From: Russula earlei
Taxonomy: Eukaryota; Basidiomycota; Agaricomycetes; Russulales; Russulaceae
NCBI GenBank assembly: GCA_025769875.1
Contig: JAGFNK010000070.1
Location: 1-64,000, forward strand
Length of the DNA: 64,000 bases
Reading direction: 5' to 3'
The notes below the pieces were generated by a model. That model did not search any database, was not told the DNA's origin, and worked only from the letters and a program-made list of their open reading frames with translations. Shown piece after piece: positions 10,497 through 23,121 of this stretch (its first letter is position 1; the number at the start of each line of letters is the position of its first letter). A program made the translations under genes and the position numbers.

Positions 10497-13116
10497 TGGC
10501 ACAAACCCTGAACGAACTAGATGACTGGACACATAAGGTCCTGAAGATGCTCCAAGACCATGACTTAAATTTGAAACCAGAGAAATGTGCTTTTTGGCAA
10601 ACTTCTATTAGCTACCTAGGCATCAATATCTCCCAAGGACAAATATCTATGGACCAGGACAAGTTAATAGGCATTACAAATTGGCCTACTCTGACCAATG
10701 TTACAGAAGTACAAGCATTTCTAGGATTCTGCAACTTCTATTGATGATTTATCCACCAATACTCACGAATGGCATGACCCTTGTTTAACTTAACAAAGAA
10801 AGAACACCCCTTCAAATGGGAGGACAATGAAGAACAAGCATTTGGAAACTTAATCCAAGCATTCATGACAGCCCCAGTTCTCATGTTACCTGATCATACT
10901 GAACCCTTTCGACTCATCTGCAATGCAAGCGACTTTGCAGTTGGCTCAATTTTAGAACAACCTGATGAATTTAACAGATATCATCCAGTGGCCTATTTTT
11001 CGAAATCCTTAGACCCTGCACAACGGAATTACATGATCTATGATAAAGAACTCCTTGCCAATGTCTCATCTCTCTGGCACTTCTGACACTATCTGGAGGG
11101 CGCCACACACCCTATTGATCTATGGATGGACCATAATAATTTGACATACTTCATGACAAAACAGAGACTCACTTGACGGCAAGCCCAATGGGCACTCCTT
11201 CTCAGCAATTTTTACTTCACTATCACCCATCACCCAGGAACTATGAACAAAGCAGATGGTCTGTCAAGGCAGCCAGACTTTAAAGAGGGGATACAAAATG
11301 AAAATGATGGAAAGGTGCTCCTGGACAACAAATATTTTAAAATTAGAGCAACATGCACCTCTGCTACAGAACCAATTGGTGACCAAGACCTTTGACAACA
11401 ACTACAATCTAGCAAAGACTATGACCCAGAAGTGTCTAATGCATTAGCAATCATTATAAAGAATGGATCAAGATGGTTGTCCAAAGGCCTACAGGACTGG
11501 AACCTTGAAGATGGACTAATGTTATTCAAAGGGAAAGTCTACATCCTGAACAATGACACTCTACAAAAGAAATTTTGAAATTACACCACGACTCTCTTGC
11601 TGTAGGACATCCTGGCCAGTGGAAAACTTATGAACTAATTAGTCAAAACTATTGGTGGCCAGGAATGCCAACCTATGTCAAAAGTTACATAGAGGGTTGT
11701 GTAATTTGCCGAAGCACAAAGAACCATCCAAAGACAGAAACACCCCTTGTACCAATTACACCAGCTGGAGAAGTATGGAAAAGCATTACCATGGACTTCA
11801 TCACAGACCTACCAATTTCACAAGACTTTGACAGCCTCCTAGTCATGGTAGATTGATTCAGCAAAGCAATAATCATTACCTCTTGCCATAAGACAATCAC
11901 AGCAGAAGAAACAGCAACACTAATCATGAATAATGTCTGGAGAAGAATAGGCCTTCCAGCTCAAATAATATCAGATAGAGGCCCTCAATTTGCAGCAAAG
12001 GTTACTCAAGAACTATGGAAGAAATTAAACATCAAGGTATCATTGAGCACAGCATACCACCCACAGACAGATAGAGAAACAGAATGAGTTAACCAAGTAC
12101 TAGAACAATACCTACGAATATTAATATTTTGCAACCACCAAGTGGACAGTTGGGCAGAACTAGTTCCCTTTATGGAGTTTGCACATAATGCCAGACAACA
12201 TAGCGTGACGAACAAACCCCCTTTTGAGGTCTGGTATGGCTTTAACCCAACATTTGCTCCACCCCTTGCCTTTACATCAAAGTTCCCTTCAATCCAAGAA
12301 AGACTAATGAGACTAAACCAACTCAGAGAAGAAGTAGCTGCCTCTCTGAACTGAGCAACCAAAATCATGAAGCAATCAGGACCTCAATCCTCCACATTTC
12401 ACTTTAAAGAAGGAGATCAAGTATGGTTGGAAGCCACAAATCTATGGACCACTCACCCAAAAGCAAAACTAGCCCCTCAATGCTATGGACCATTCAAAGT
12501 CATCACTGCCTATCCAGTAAACATTCACCTTGAGCTACCAAAGTCCTGGAAGATACACCCAGTTTTTCACCATTCCCTGATTAAATCTTATCAAGAAACC
12601 ATTTGCCCATGGTCCTAACTTCTCAAACCCACTGCCTATACTAGTCAAAGGAGAAGAACAATACGAAGTAGAACAGATCTTAAACTCTCAACCCTCCCCA
12701 AACTGCAAAGGGATCCAATACCTAGTTAAGTGGAAAGGATACACTGTCACAGAGAATACTTGGGAACCAGCGTCTAACCTATCAAAAGCACAATTACTTG
12801 TCAAAGACTTCCATTGGAAATATCCAAAAGCACTTAAAATGGTTCCCACCAGGAGTAACCCCTAAACCAACAACTCCCACCATGACTTCTGTTGATGACT
12901 ATCTCTATCCTTGTTACCAAAAAACTTTTCAAAGAATCCCTGCAATCACATGCACCCAATCAACCATGGCTATCCCTAAAACAATCCACAGCATACAGGA
13001 GAATTCCCCACAATCAAACAGACCTTGACTCTTCATATGCAAACTGTTCCACCTTCCAAAGAAACAAGAAACCTCTACCTGTTGCAGGAGCAACAAGTCT
13101 ATAAAGAGGGGATGAA
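10497..13116 (+). pseudogene. Chromovirus (Ty3/gypsy) pol, right copy: end of RT, RNase H, integrase, chromodomain
   Basis: Plus-strand copy of the same family, retaining slightly more 5' sequence: the end of reverse transcriptase (LKPEKCAFWQ, YLGINIS, FLGFCNFY), RNase H (about 10,781-11,170), integrase (about 11,575-12,350) and chromodomain (to 12,865). The integrase zinc finger is intact here (HH plus CVIC). At least seven in-frame TGA codons interrupt it, at 10742, 10745, 10775, 11084, 11173, 11854 and 12085; wherever the left copy or the family shows the original residue, Arg (CGA) fits. A polypurine tract at 13103-13116 leads straight into the LTR. The copy cannot encode a working protein. 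Confidence 0.85.
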
Positions 13117-14627
13117 TGTTACAAACCAAGGCCAGATCCTGGCCATATATTGTCCTATTTCACTCAAGAGAGACCTCTCTCAGTTTGCATCATCGACACA
13201 CTTCCATTTCTTGGGCTACTCCTCCTGCAGTGCAAGATATCGCTACTGTATGCCACTGGGAACTTGGCAGTTCACTACCATCTCGGTGGTCACAAATGTC
13301 ACGAAAGTAACATACATGTAACACCCATGCTGAATTAAAGTCTGCCTGGGATGAAATGTTATGTACAATGGCAATTCAATTAGGTGGGGACTAGGGAAAA
13401 CAGGAGTAGCATCTAATTGAGTGGAATCTGGTCCTAATATTGAATCTGGAATAATGGTGTAGTAGTACTGTATGGTGCAGTACTGTAAGAGTGTTGTGAA
13501 GGCAGCTGTGCAAATGGTTGTGCCAGTGAGGGTCCTATTGATGAGGTGAGGGACAATGAGGAGGGATAGTGATTATTACTACTATGTCATCAGCTGCTGC
13601 TCATACGTATGGTCTTGTGCTGGCCACACATGGCATTGAGAGAGTACCCAGATCCTCAGAGGCCTCTGAGTCAGCGTACTGTTGGTGATGTGATCACCCA
13701 GCTAGAATCAAACTCTGCCCTCTGCCATGACAGCGGTGTGATGCAGGTGTGATGCAGGCGTGACCCTCAGGCCAAAACATTACTTGAGAACCACTCAATG
13801 GACTGCAATTTTTCTTTGCTAGAATGACATTAATGGTACTCAATAGTATAACTACAAAGTTTTGAATAGAGTTGTTTGAGCAGTTACAGGGAAAAATGAA
13901 ATTGCCGAGATGGTAGTGAACTGCCAAGTTCCCAGTGGCATACAGTATTGCAAAGGCACTGACATGACCAGGCACCCATTTCCTAATCGGGTAATCATCA
14001 TGTGGCAGCCACATGGCCACTCAGCCACCAGGGACCCAAAACAGCGGCATGAACTCCTATAACTCATTGCATAACTCATATGACATCATGGCTGACTGAG
14101 TGACTCCACAATGACCTCATGGACTCACTAAGCACTCCACAGTGACATCACAAAGATGTCATTGCTCCACAATGATCAGTAATACGCTCAGTAAGCCTGA
14201 AACCTGACACAAGTGAGTTTATGCCCCTGTAGTCCTATTGGATGGTACCAAGGAGTCTAGAATAGTTCCAGTTCTTTGTAATCGACCCTGTATACAGTAT
14301 ATAAGCCCCAATGAAGTATGGCAGTCGTCAGACTGTCCATTTGTGATACTCTCATCCTCCTGGGTACTCCCCTGCGACCGCTCAGTTTAAAGCCTACTCT
14401 CATCTTCAAGGTACTCTTCAACAACCACCTTGTTTAAAGCCCCCTCATTACACTGGCTTCTAGCCTTCACCTTTGTCTCTTGCAACACATACCAGTCCCC
14501 ATCTGGTACCTCCTCATTGTTTGGCTCATCCTCCTGTTCAACGCCGCTTATGCCATGTACCATCTGTTCTGACCCTTGCCCACCTGCTCCTGAGCAGCCT
14601 TGGTGATCAGCAGTACATGTCTTGACA
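13117..14627 (+). repeat. LTR, family B, 3' LTR of the right chromovirus copy, carrying a MITE
   Basis: Starts TGTTACAAACC directly after the polypurine tract and ends TGTCTTGACA at 14627. Without the 700-bp insertion at 13246-13945 and its 2-bp duplication it is about 809 bp, close to the other B copies (about 828 bp). TATATAA-like and polyadenylation-like motifs near 14,300 support plus orientation. The outer flank (agaag) does not match the outer flank of the left LTR (ctctc). Confidence 0.85.
13246..13945. mobile_element. Non-autonomous Tc1/mariner-type element (MITE), 700 bp
   Basis: Both ends carry a perfect 41-bp terminal inverted repeat starting CTGTATGCCACTGGG (13246-13286 and 13905-13945). 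The element is flanked by TA on both sides (13244-13245, 13946-13947), and removing it plus one TA restores the family B LTR sequence gctattgcaaagg. The TA duplication is the hallmark of the Tc1/mariner superfamily. I see no transposase remnant inside, so it would need enzyme supplied by another element. Confidence 0.9.
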
Positions 14628-15099
14628 AGAAGTGCACATCCATGGCCACTGGTGACCCTCTCTGACCTGCTGCCACCACCTACCCCTTTCAACTCCACTG
14701 TGCTATCATTTTTGCCACCCACTGCCCCACCACCTCACCCACCCAAAGAAGTTCATGAAGAACACCCCATGAACAGAAGCATGCCACCCCCTTGGAGAAA
14801 CTGGAACAATTGCCGCAACCAGAAGTTCATCAATGCTCAAAACTCGCCATGCAACCTTTTGTCTCACCTCCCCACCCACTTGTACATGATTGTCCACACA
14901 CACCACTGCCACCTCAATTGGAGAAGACCACAATGTCATGGCCAACAAGAACAACATGCAACCCAGGCTCGCTGCCCACCACTTCCTCTGTCACCAATGC
15001 CTCAACACCACCTCCTTTCAAGCTCACCCCTTAATGCTATGAAGCCAACACCACTGCAACCTCAGCAACGCAACAACAACATCAACAGCAGCAGCGTCT
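14628..15099. other. Unassigned stretch between oppositely oriented family B LTRs
   Basis: Rich in CCACC and CAACA runs; translation is Pro/His/Gln-rich on plus and not recognisable. It might be gag-region or hAT-flanking sequence; I cannot decide. The last bases (cgtct, 15095-15099) are the left target duplication of the next LTR. Confidence 0.35.
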
Positions 15100-15926
15100 T
15101 GTCAAGACACATACTGCTGATCACTAAGGACTCAGGAGCAGGTGGGCAAGGGTCGGAACAGATGGTACGCAGCATAAGCGGCGTTGAACAGGAGGACGAG
15201 CCAAACAACAAGGAGGTACCAGATGGGGACTGGTACATGTTGCAAGAGACAAAGGCAAAGGCTAGAGGCAAGTGTAGCAAGGGGGCTTTAAACAAGGTGG
15301 TCATTGAAGAGTACCTTGAAGATGAGAGTAGGCTTTAAACTGAGTGGTCGCAGGGGAGTACCCAGGAGGATGAGAGTATCACAAATGGACAGTCTGATGA
15401 CTTCCATGCTACATTGGGGCTTATATACTGTGTACAGGGTCGATTACAAAGAACTGGAACTATTCTAGACTCCTTGGTACCATCCAATAGGACTCAGGGG
15501 CATAAACTCACTTGTGTCAGGTTTCAGGCTTACTGAGCGTATTACTGATCATTGTGGAGCAATGACATCTTTATGATGTCACTGTGGAGCGCTTAGTGAG
15601 TCCATGAGGTCATTGTGGAGTTGCTCAGTCAGCCATGATATCGTTGGAGCTAAATGACATCATATGAGTTATGCAATGAGTTATAGGAGTTCATGCCGCT
15701 GTTTTGGGTCCCTGGTGGCTGAGTGGCCATGTGGCTGCCACATGATGATTACCTGATTAGGAAATGGGTGCCTGGTTGTGTCATAGTGCCTTTGCAATAG
15801 CGATATCTTGCACCGCAGGAGGAGTAGCCCAAGAAACAGAAGTGTGTTGATGATGCAAAGTGGGAGAGGTCTCTCTTGAGTGAAATAGGACAATATATGG
15901 CCAGGATCTGGCCTTGGTTCATAACA
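15100..15926 (-). repeat. Solo LTR, family B
   Basis: 827 bp, ends TGTCAAGACAC and TTCATAACA as read on plus. Flanks are cgtct (15095-15099) and tgtct (15927-15931): a 5-bp duplication with one C-to-T change, and the changed C is in a CpG. No internal sequence remains. Confidence 0.88.
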
Positions 15927-16714
15927 TGTCTGGCCATACCACAACACACAACAACACAGCATACATTCCACAGGATCACACACAAGTACATCAAGTTATC
16001 AATCCTGCATACTATGAAGGAATGTGTGTAAATCTTCAACTGGCTGTCCTTGCTCTTTTCCCACCAGCTCAGTGAGTTCATCTTCCATGTCAAAGCCCTT
16101 TATGAAACTTATGCCTCTGCCTTGCTTTGTTGAAAACTTCAAAAGTTGAAGGGCCTCTATAAGGCCAGGGCTAAGTGAGTTCCTTCTAGGAGTGATTGTT
16201 TCTTTACTAGATGAAAATACTCTTTCACAGGGAACTAAGGAGGCCTGTATTGGTATGATATCCATTGCTAGCTTGAATAGAGTAGGGAATTGAAGTTGGT
16301 TTTCCTATGGCTGTTTAAGTGTGATCCCTAAGGCCCCATTTACCAACTGAGAATTCTTGAATCTTGAGCTTGAACTCAGATTTCGGTATTTTCCAGGGGT
16401 GATAGGAGTCACAGGTGTGATGAACGATAACTTGATTAACTAATATGAGTTTCTTTAATTATAATTTCTTTAATTATAATTATGAGCTCTTTCCCACCAG
16501 ATTTGCAAATTCACTTGTTGTAATTGCATATTTGCGTGTGTGAACTTAGATGTCCACATACTCGGAGTTGACTCGGGAGTCAGTACTTGGCTTTGTTTGG
16601 GACTTTCCCTCTGTTGTCTTTTTCCATGTATGCGTGGCGTGCATTTTTCTCTCGCCTTCTTTTTTTAATCCCCTCCTCCCTCCATACCTCCTTTGTTCGG
16701 TACCCCCATCATAC

Positions 16715-17897
16715 ATGCAGACCCGCTCAGCCTCTGATTCTTCTGTGGGAGAAAGTCAAGCAGATGGTAACGCCACATGGACAACTAAGGATGAAGTGGC
16801 CTTTTTAGATTTTCTTTTGGAGCATAGGGACAAAATGACCTCCAACTCTATGTTCAAGGACCACATCTTCAACGACGCAGCCTCTCAGATCAACCCCCTT
16901 CGTGAGAAGGGTGGCATCAAGACTGGGAGCACATGCAAAACAAAATGGAACAGGGTGCTGTATCATCCACTTCATCCCTTCCCTCAACGCTGATGCCATC
17001 CAACAGTTGAAGACTGAATACAGTATCATCTCCTTCCTCAAGCTACAGTCTGGGTTTCCCTGGGATGATGAGAAAGGAGTGGATGTAGGGTTAGAAATGG
17101 AGGGGCAGTGGGCCAATTTAGTCAAGGTGTGTGTATAACTCCTGCTTCTTTAACAACGTCTGACCTTAGCAGAAAAAACCAAGTGCCAAGAAGTACCGCA
17201 ACAAGGGCTGGTCACATTGTGAGGCTATGGAGTCTCTCATTGGATCAAAATCCAAAGGCAAAAGTGCCTATTGGGGTACACAGAAAACACTTCGTGCAGA
17301 TTCAGATCCTCCATCCAAGTCAACTTCTTGTCTGTCCCCCAACTCATTTGGATCTCAATTTGATGGTGGTGCGTTTCTCATCAACTTCACTATCAAATGC
17401 CTCTCCTCTCACCCTGCTTCTCAGTTCAGAAGCATAGATCCGATCATGTCTCCATAAGTGAAACGTCAAGCAAAAAACAAAGGACTGACACTGTGGCATC
17501 CGCTGTCATTGGTATGTCACCGGTCATGAACAGGGTCATTGAGTCCTTTGACTCGACTGTGCAAGCTCTCAATGAGCCTGAGCCCGAGCCCGCCCTTGAA
17601 GCTGCACCCTCACTTGATGAACAACTTGGGAATGCGTCTACGGGTGCTGTTGTACCTGTGCTTATGACAGTTCCTGAGCATGCGCGTTGGTCGCTGGCAG
17701 TCAAAACCCTTGCCACTGATATCAAGGATGGTCACTGGCTGCCAACGGGCGACATTGTCCCAGCACTCAGCCTCCTCTCCAATGGCAATATTGCAGATGT
17801 TGATAGTTACCTCACACTTGGACTAGATAAGGATCCAGAATTGCGTGATCTTGCACGTCAATACATATGTAATATGTTAGCACAAACCAAATTGTAA
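16715..17897 (+). CDS. Harbinger-associated Myb/SANT-like DNA-binding protein
   Basis: Multi-exon model: ATG 16715; first exon to about 16,952; then two introns, about 16,953-17,011 (ending CCAACAG) and about 17,127-17,171 (ending CTTAGCAG), before the long C-terminal exon ending at 17897. The N-terminal part has WTTKDEVAFLDFLLEH and an A-x-x-I-N-P-L-R-E-K-G-G-I-K-T-G motif followed by CKTKWNR, typical of the Myb/SANT-like protein that partners Harbinger transposases and binds the element ends. The C-terminal half is Ser-rich, then carries a conserved RWSLAVKTLATDI...W-L-P-T-G-D segment also present in the second Harbinger. No in-frame stop is needed with these introns, so it may still be intact. 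The splice sites are inferred. Confidence 0.6.
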
Positions 17898-18012
17898 TTG
17901 TAATTTCAAATGTCATGTTGTCATGTGTTATGTGTATGTAAAATAAATTTGTCATTGATGGTATCATGCAGTCACAGGGTGGTCTGAGTCCATCTATGCT
18001 GACTCAGTCTGC

Positions 18013-19329
18013 TTGGCAGCAAAGAAAAACTTTCAAAGCATTGCGTTGTCCATCCCATCATTTCCCCCCCCAATGCCCAATCAACGACTGGTAAAGAAGC
18101 GACGTCAACGACTTGTGGTCCTCTTGCATATGTCAACGCTTGTCTTGCTTTGCTGTGAAGCATATATACAACTCCTCCAAGCCATCTGTCCTCGTTGTAT
18201 TCCATATCACACATCAGCATTAACTGGGGCTGCGTGGGTTCATGAACTACTCACTGGCCATCCAGAGCGCATTCGGAGTGAGCTTGGAGTACATAAACAT
18301 GTCTTTGACACCCTCCGGCAGACCATCCGAAACCTTGGTGTTGCCTCATCATGACATGTCCTAATTAAAGAACAAATCGCCATCTTCCTCTATACTGCTG
18401 TTACAGGGCTGTCATCAACTCATGTCGGAGAGCGTTTCCAGCAGTCACCCCGCACCATTTCAAAGTACGTATCACTTGGGTTTCTTCACACTTGTTCTGA
18501 CAGGCAGTTAGGTATTTTAAAAAAATTCTTGGAGTTCTCTCAAGCCCCCCCTTCTATACCACATTTGTGCAGCTCCCTGACGCCAATTCGCCCCCTCACC
18601 CCTTTATCTGAAGTAACCCCAAGCTCTATCCATATCTCAAGGATACCCTAGGCACTGTCAATGGCACACATATCAAGTGTTCTGCCACTGCTGACGAGCG
18701 TGACATGGCGAGGAACCGCAAAGGAGTAATCACACAGAACTGCCTTGTGGCATGTTCTTTCAACCTCCGCTTCACCTATCTCCTGACTGGTTGGGAGGGT
18801 TCCACTGCTGATGTGACACTCTTCCTTGATGCATGACTTTCTGATTTTTTTATCCCAAGCGGAAAGTATTATCTTGGCGATGGAGGCTTTGCCTCATCAG
18901 ATGTACTTCCCACCCCTTATCGAGGCGTGCGGTACCATCTCGCTGAATGGGGTCGCGCAAACACAAGGTAATGTTTCTCATCTCCTGAGTTTTCTCACTG
19001 ACATTTGTCCCAGGCCATGCACACATGAGGAGTTGTTCAATCTGCATCATGCTCAAGCTCACAATGTTGTAGAACACATCTTTGGAATCCTCAAGCGACG
19101 GTTCCAATTACTCGATCGTCCCCTTAACTATAACATGTCAATTCAGGTGTGCATCCCAGCTGTGCTTGCAGCACTGCACAATTTTATTCGTGAGTATGAT
19201 CCTAGGGAGATTTCTGCCTTTGATGATGTGGCTGAGCTCCACATGGGCTCTCAAGATGAGGAGGAGGCTGGTGAACTTGCTGAAGGCCCAGTGACACAGC
19301 ATGAGAGGGAGCGAGCAAATCACAGGTGA
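18013..19329 (+). pseudogene. Harbinger DDE transposase, element 1, broken
   Basis: The N-terminal part reads IPYHTSALTGAAWVHELLTGH and matches element 2. Later blocks are VNGTHIKC, FTYLLTGWEG, FIPSGKYYLGDGGFAS, YRGVRYHLAEWG and NVVEHIFGILKRRF. The second and third catalytic acids (D of GDGGF, E of VVEH) are present, but the first, expected in a DGTHI motif, reads Asn. In-frame TGA codons occur after GVASS (near 18,352) and after FLDA (near 18,834); both fit CGA-to-TGA change when compared with element 2. An intron of about 60 bp near 18,970-19,012 precedes the NLHHAQAHNVVEH exon. Confidence 0.75.
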
Positions 19330-19718
19330 GACAGAATTGCTGGTGACATGTGGGAGCAATATGTGAGAATGAGAATTCGAAGGGCGCATGTTGACTAGCA
19401 TAGAATTTCATGTATGTACAAACTATGCCCTCCATATTGCCATCTGGCCGACACGATGTAGAAATATTTTTTTTACAAATCATGTGTTACCTCATGCAAA
19501 TATGCACACACGCAAATATGCAATTACAACAAGTGAATTTGCAAATCTGGTGGGAAAGAGCTCATAATTATAATTAAAGAAATTATAATTAAAGAAACTC
19601 GTATTAGTTAATCAAGTTATCGTTCATCACGCCTGTGACTCCTGTCACCCCCAGAAAATACCGAAATCTGAGTTCAAGTTCAAGATTCAAGAATTCTCAG
19701 TTGGTAAATGGGGCCTAA

Positions 19719-21123
19719 GATATAAAAAAAGGCTTACCATCCAGAAAGTAAGACTATCAGCAAATCCTCTGGATGAAACACCAAGATACCTATCTACTTC
19801 AGTAGATAAGTCTTGTGTCTCAGAGTCTGCTTCCTGATCTTCAAGTCCAAGCAGTTCAAGGGCTCTTAGATGTTTTTCTGACAATCTAGTAGCTTGAAAT
19901 TGAGGTTGTTCACTTTGCTCTGGATGTTAAGATCGGATTGATCTTATCGCTGCCTCTTAGTGAAAGAGTTGCTTGATATAGTTCAAGCACTAGACTTTGA
20001 TCCCTTTGATATTATCTTAGGAAGAGTAGATTTAAGAGAAGAGAGGGGCCTCTTTCACTAGAGTTCTTGAATAGACTGTGTAAAGAATTTGACAAGATGA
20101 ATAAGTCTTGTTTGAGAGAGTAAGTCGAGCGTAAGGCTCGACTTCACAGTACCACAGACTATTCATATGATATTTCCAAAACTACTGATCCAATTTGTAC
20201 GAAACTTGAGGTGCACATAGCTGAGAACCAGTAGTATCCAAATACATAGGGCGCAATTCGAGAATGTAAGAAATAACTCACGCGTGAGTCATTCCTTCCT
20301 AGTATCTGTCATCAATCAGTAAGTAGTGAGTAAGCCATTACCAACCAATCAGTAAGCAGATCAATAAGCGATCACTAAGCCAGATGAGTAAACACAAATG
20401 AGTCACCAGAGCATAGGTAAGCAGATGAGAATGAGGAGGAGACACAAGAATCCTAACACTGGATGTACATAATAATCCTCAAGTCAAAGTGCTTGATCAT
20501 AAACAAAAATAATGTGGAAAAAAGTAAAATAAAAACTTACAGCTTCAAGAAGAGTCCATCTTGCTGTCTCTGTGGCCAAAGATCCTTGTTTTCTAAACCA
20601 CTGTGACTTGAATCTTGGGTTTAGAACTAAATACAAATTAGAAAAGCTTATATTAAAATAAGGTTACTGACTGATAGATAATGTATAAGCTGGAACATTG
20701 GCAATTTCCTGTTGATATTCCTCTAGCTTGTCTATACCATCTTCAATGATATAATCAACCTCTCCATGTTCATTTTGATGCTGTTTAAGTTTTGAAATAA
20801 GGCCTTCAAATGCAGGAAGGGTACCATAGAGTGAAGAACATTTTTCAGCAGATAAGAGTTGCTGATATGAATGAGGCAGCTAAAAAAATATATTATGTGT
20901 TAGATCTGAATTAAAGTCTCAAATATACATACCTCAAGTATTTCCTTCATTCTAGACAATTTATCCCAATCAGCACTTTGAAGCTGATTATTTGAGTCAT
21001 TTTCACTCAAATATTGGTTAATAGCCTAAGTGGTGAACTGTTAATATATCTATTCAATAAAATGCATGGCTTACATCTTTGAGGTTTAAGGCTCTTTCAA
21101 TCATCAAAAAAATTGATGACCAC
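19719..21123. other. Middle part of the decayed hAT, no intact gene
   Basis: Minus-strand fragments such as LRALELLGLEDQEA (19884 downward) fit the acidic linker before a hAT C-terminus, but frames break often. AT-rich stretches with short introns may be present. Nothing else recognised. Confidence 0.4.
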
Positions 21124-21723
21124 TGTTATGGCATCACAGCTGTTGGAGCATTAGCTCAGGGTTCAGCAGGGCCAAGTCCCTGTGACTTGGTTCAGGGGTT
21201 CAATGGGGGCTGGCTCAAGGAGACTGGTTCAGAGGATTTAGTGTCTCAAGACTAAGTCAAAGATGACCTAATCCACAGACAGAGTTGATCTTCTGGTTTC
21301 ACAGAAGAGGAGGATGATGAGAGAGAAGCAGAGGAGGAAGAGGAACACAAAGGTCCCTTGTGATGAGTTCAGATCAAGCAGAGTATAAGCCAGCACAACA
21401 CAAGTTGTGATTTGAGAGAGGATACAGGGTAAAGGGATGACAGGAAATGGGACAAAGCTAAGCTTGGGGCATTCCCCAGCTTCTACAGGTGCTTAAATAC
21501 TGTATCTAGCGAGGCTGTACAGTACTATATGTGGAACAATAGATAATACTAAGCCAGTAGCAAAAAGAACTCAAACAATAGATGAAACACAACAAGTGAA
21601 ACAATAAGGGACCATCAGCATCAAGGGATGAAACAGTAACCAAGGGGACAAGGGTGACAGTAAAGAACAATAACAAGGAAGCAAGGGGTTAGTGATGAAC
21701 CAGCAGAAGGGTAGATCATAACA
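21124..21723 (-). repeat. Solo LTR, family C, copy 1
   Basis: 600 bp, reverse complement of 29238-29841. Ends TGTTATGGCAT and GATCATAACA as read on plus. Flanks accac (21119-21123) and atcac (21724-21728) look like a 5-bp duplication with one C/T difference. It lies inside the hAT element. Confidence 0.85.
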
Positions 21724-23121
21724 ATCACCTTGAATCAACATCACAAATCAATTGAAAAGATGATAGGCTCAAGGCTTCTAAAATTTGAGCAAAGTGGTGA
21801 CATCACAAGGAGGAGGCACAAATCTATAATAATCTTTAGCTGTATTATTACATATCACCTAAACACTCACACTTTGAATTACACCACATAGTTTTTTGAG
21901 AGAATCCTCATCAGAGATCAATCCACTCATATTGTTTAACATGGCTTTACAAGCCAAATTAACAATATGAGAAAAACAACTATAAAAAAATAAAGTTAGA
22001 TTGAGATAAAAGTAAACACCTTGCATACTGTATGCACTGCTTAGAGCCAGAAAAGCTGATCCCACATGATATTAAAGACCTTTGTAGAATTGATACAAAT
22101 ACATCATTATTGGATACATTGTCCATGGTAATCTATCCAATCTATCAAATAAATAAGTTTTACCTTAAATTAAAAATTAAAGAAAACAACATACCTTGCT
22201 AGCAAGTATGAGAACCAGGGATATGCACAAAGCCAATAAGATCTGTGCAAAGGTTAACTGTTTGCTGTATCTTCTCCAGCCAGTGTGCAGTAACAGCCAT
22301 AAAGGGCTTCTGATCAAAATCTGTCCAAATATCCATGGTAAAAGAAATCTTTCCCATAGATTTGTTCTAAAAAACATTAGCTACATATAAGCAATAAATT
22401 AATAAACTTACTAGCATATTATCTGACAATTGTTTTACTTGTTCCTGCTGAAGCTTTATAATGTGCTTTCTTATGGTGGTTCTATGAGGTATATCTTGGT
22501 CTTGAAGATTATCCCTTAGTAAAAGAAGAAGTCTTCTAAACTCCTTAGCCTCCACAATACTCATAGGCTATAAATAAGCATTATCAATAGGACAAAAATA
22601 AAATAATAAGCAGTAAACACACCTGATCAGTGGCGATGAGCATCTCTGCAATGGCATTAGTAAAGAGTTCCTGAGTAAACTTTGGCCTTTGCTTTTCTTG
22701 AGACTCAATATTTGTGCCTTAAAAGGCTGCAATTGCCTCTAGGCATCCTTGGCCCTAACTGTAAGCTGAAGTCTCTCACACTCAGGCCCCATACAGCAAC
22801 CGAGATTTCTTGAAACTTGAACTTGGAACTTGAATTTCGGGATTAGCCAGGTGTGACAGGTGTGACAGGTGTGATGACAGTGACATGTCATATGATTAAC
22901 TAATATCAGTTGTTTTTGTCTGTTAACTGTAATTCATATATTTGTCATTGTAATGACTGATGCGCCCAAAAACTTTTTATGCCCCTCCGAGTCATGGCCA
23001 ATTTTTTACCCCCTGATTTCAAGTTGTCACTGTCCGTCCCCTGGTCAATGCTATGGCTGATTACCTTGATCAGGAGAGGCTGTATCTGCAGCAGGTACAA
23101 CGGTGATGCCAACAACTTCTA

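Larger units (their letters stand above)
16332..19715 (+). mobile_element. PIF/Harbinger DNA transposon 1
   Basis: 3,384 bp bounded by long inverted repeats of about 211 bp (16332-16542 and 19505-19715, start GGCCCCATTTACC) that differ at only a few positions, mostly C/T. The 3-bp target duplication TAA (16329-16331, 19716-19718) is the TWA type of PIF/Harbinger elements. It carries both expected genes on the same strand: a Myb/SANT-like protein and a DDE transposase. Both ends are complete, but the transposase is broken. Confidence 0.92.
15932..22784 (-). mobile_element. Decayed hAT transposon, interrupted by a Harbinger element and a solo LTR
   Basis: On the minus strand, 16265-15999 encodes the hAT C-terminal dimerisation region (ASLVPCERVFSSSKET followed by LIEALQLLKF). 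N-terminal and central hAT segments lie upstream: about 22,564-22,400 (EFRRLLLLL, DIPHRTTIRK) and 22,380-22,200 (in a shifted frame, TMDIWTDFDQKPFMAVTAHW). A later segment sits near 22,065-21,859 (HIVNLACKAML). Frameshifts and stops occur throughout, so no product is expected. The Harbinger element (16,332-19,715) and a family C LTR (21,124-21,723) inserted later. I could not find terminal inverted repeats or an 8-bp duplication, so the outer limits are approximate. Confidence 0.65.
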
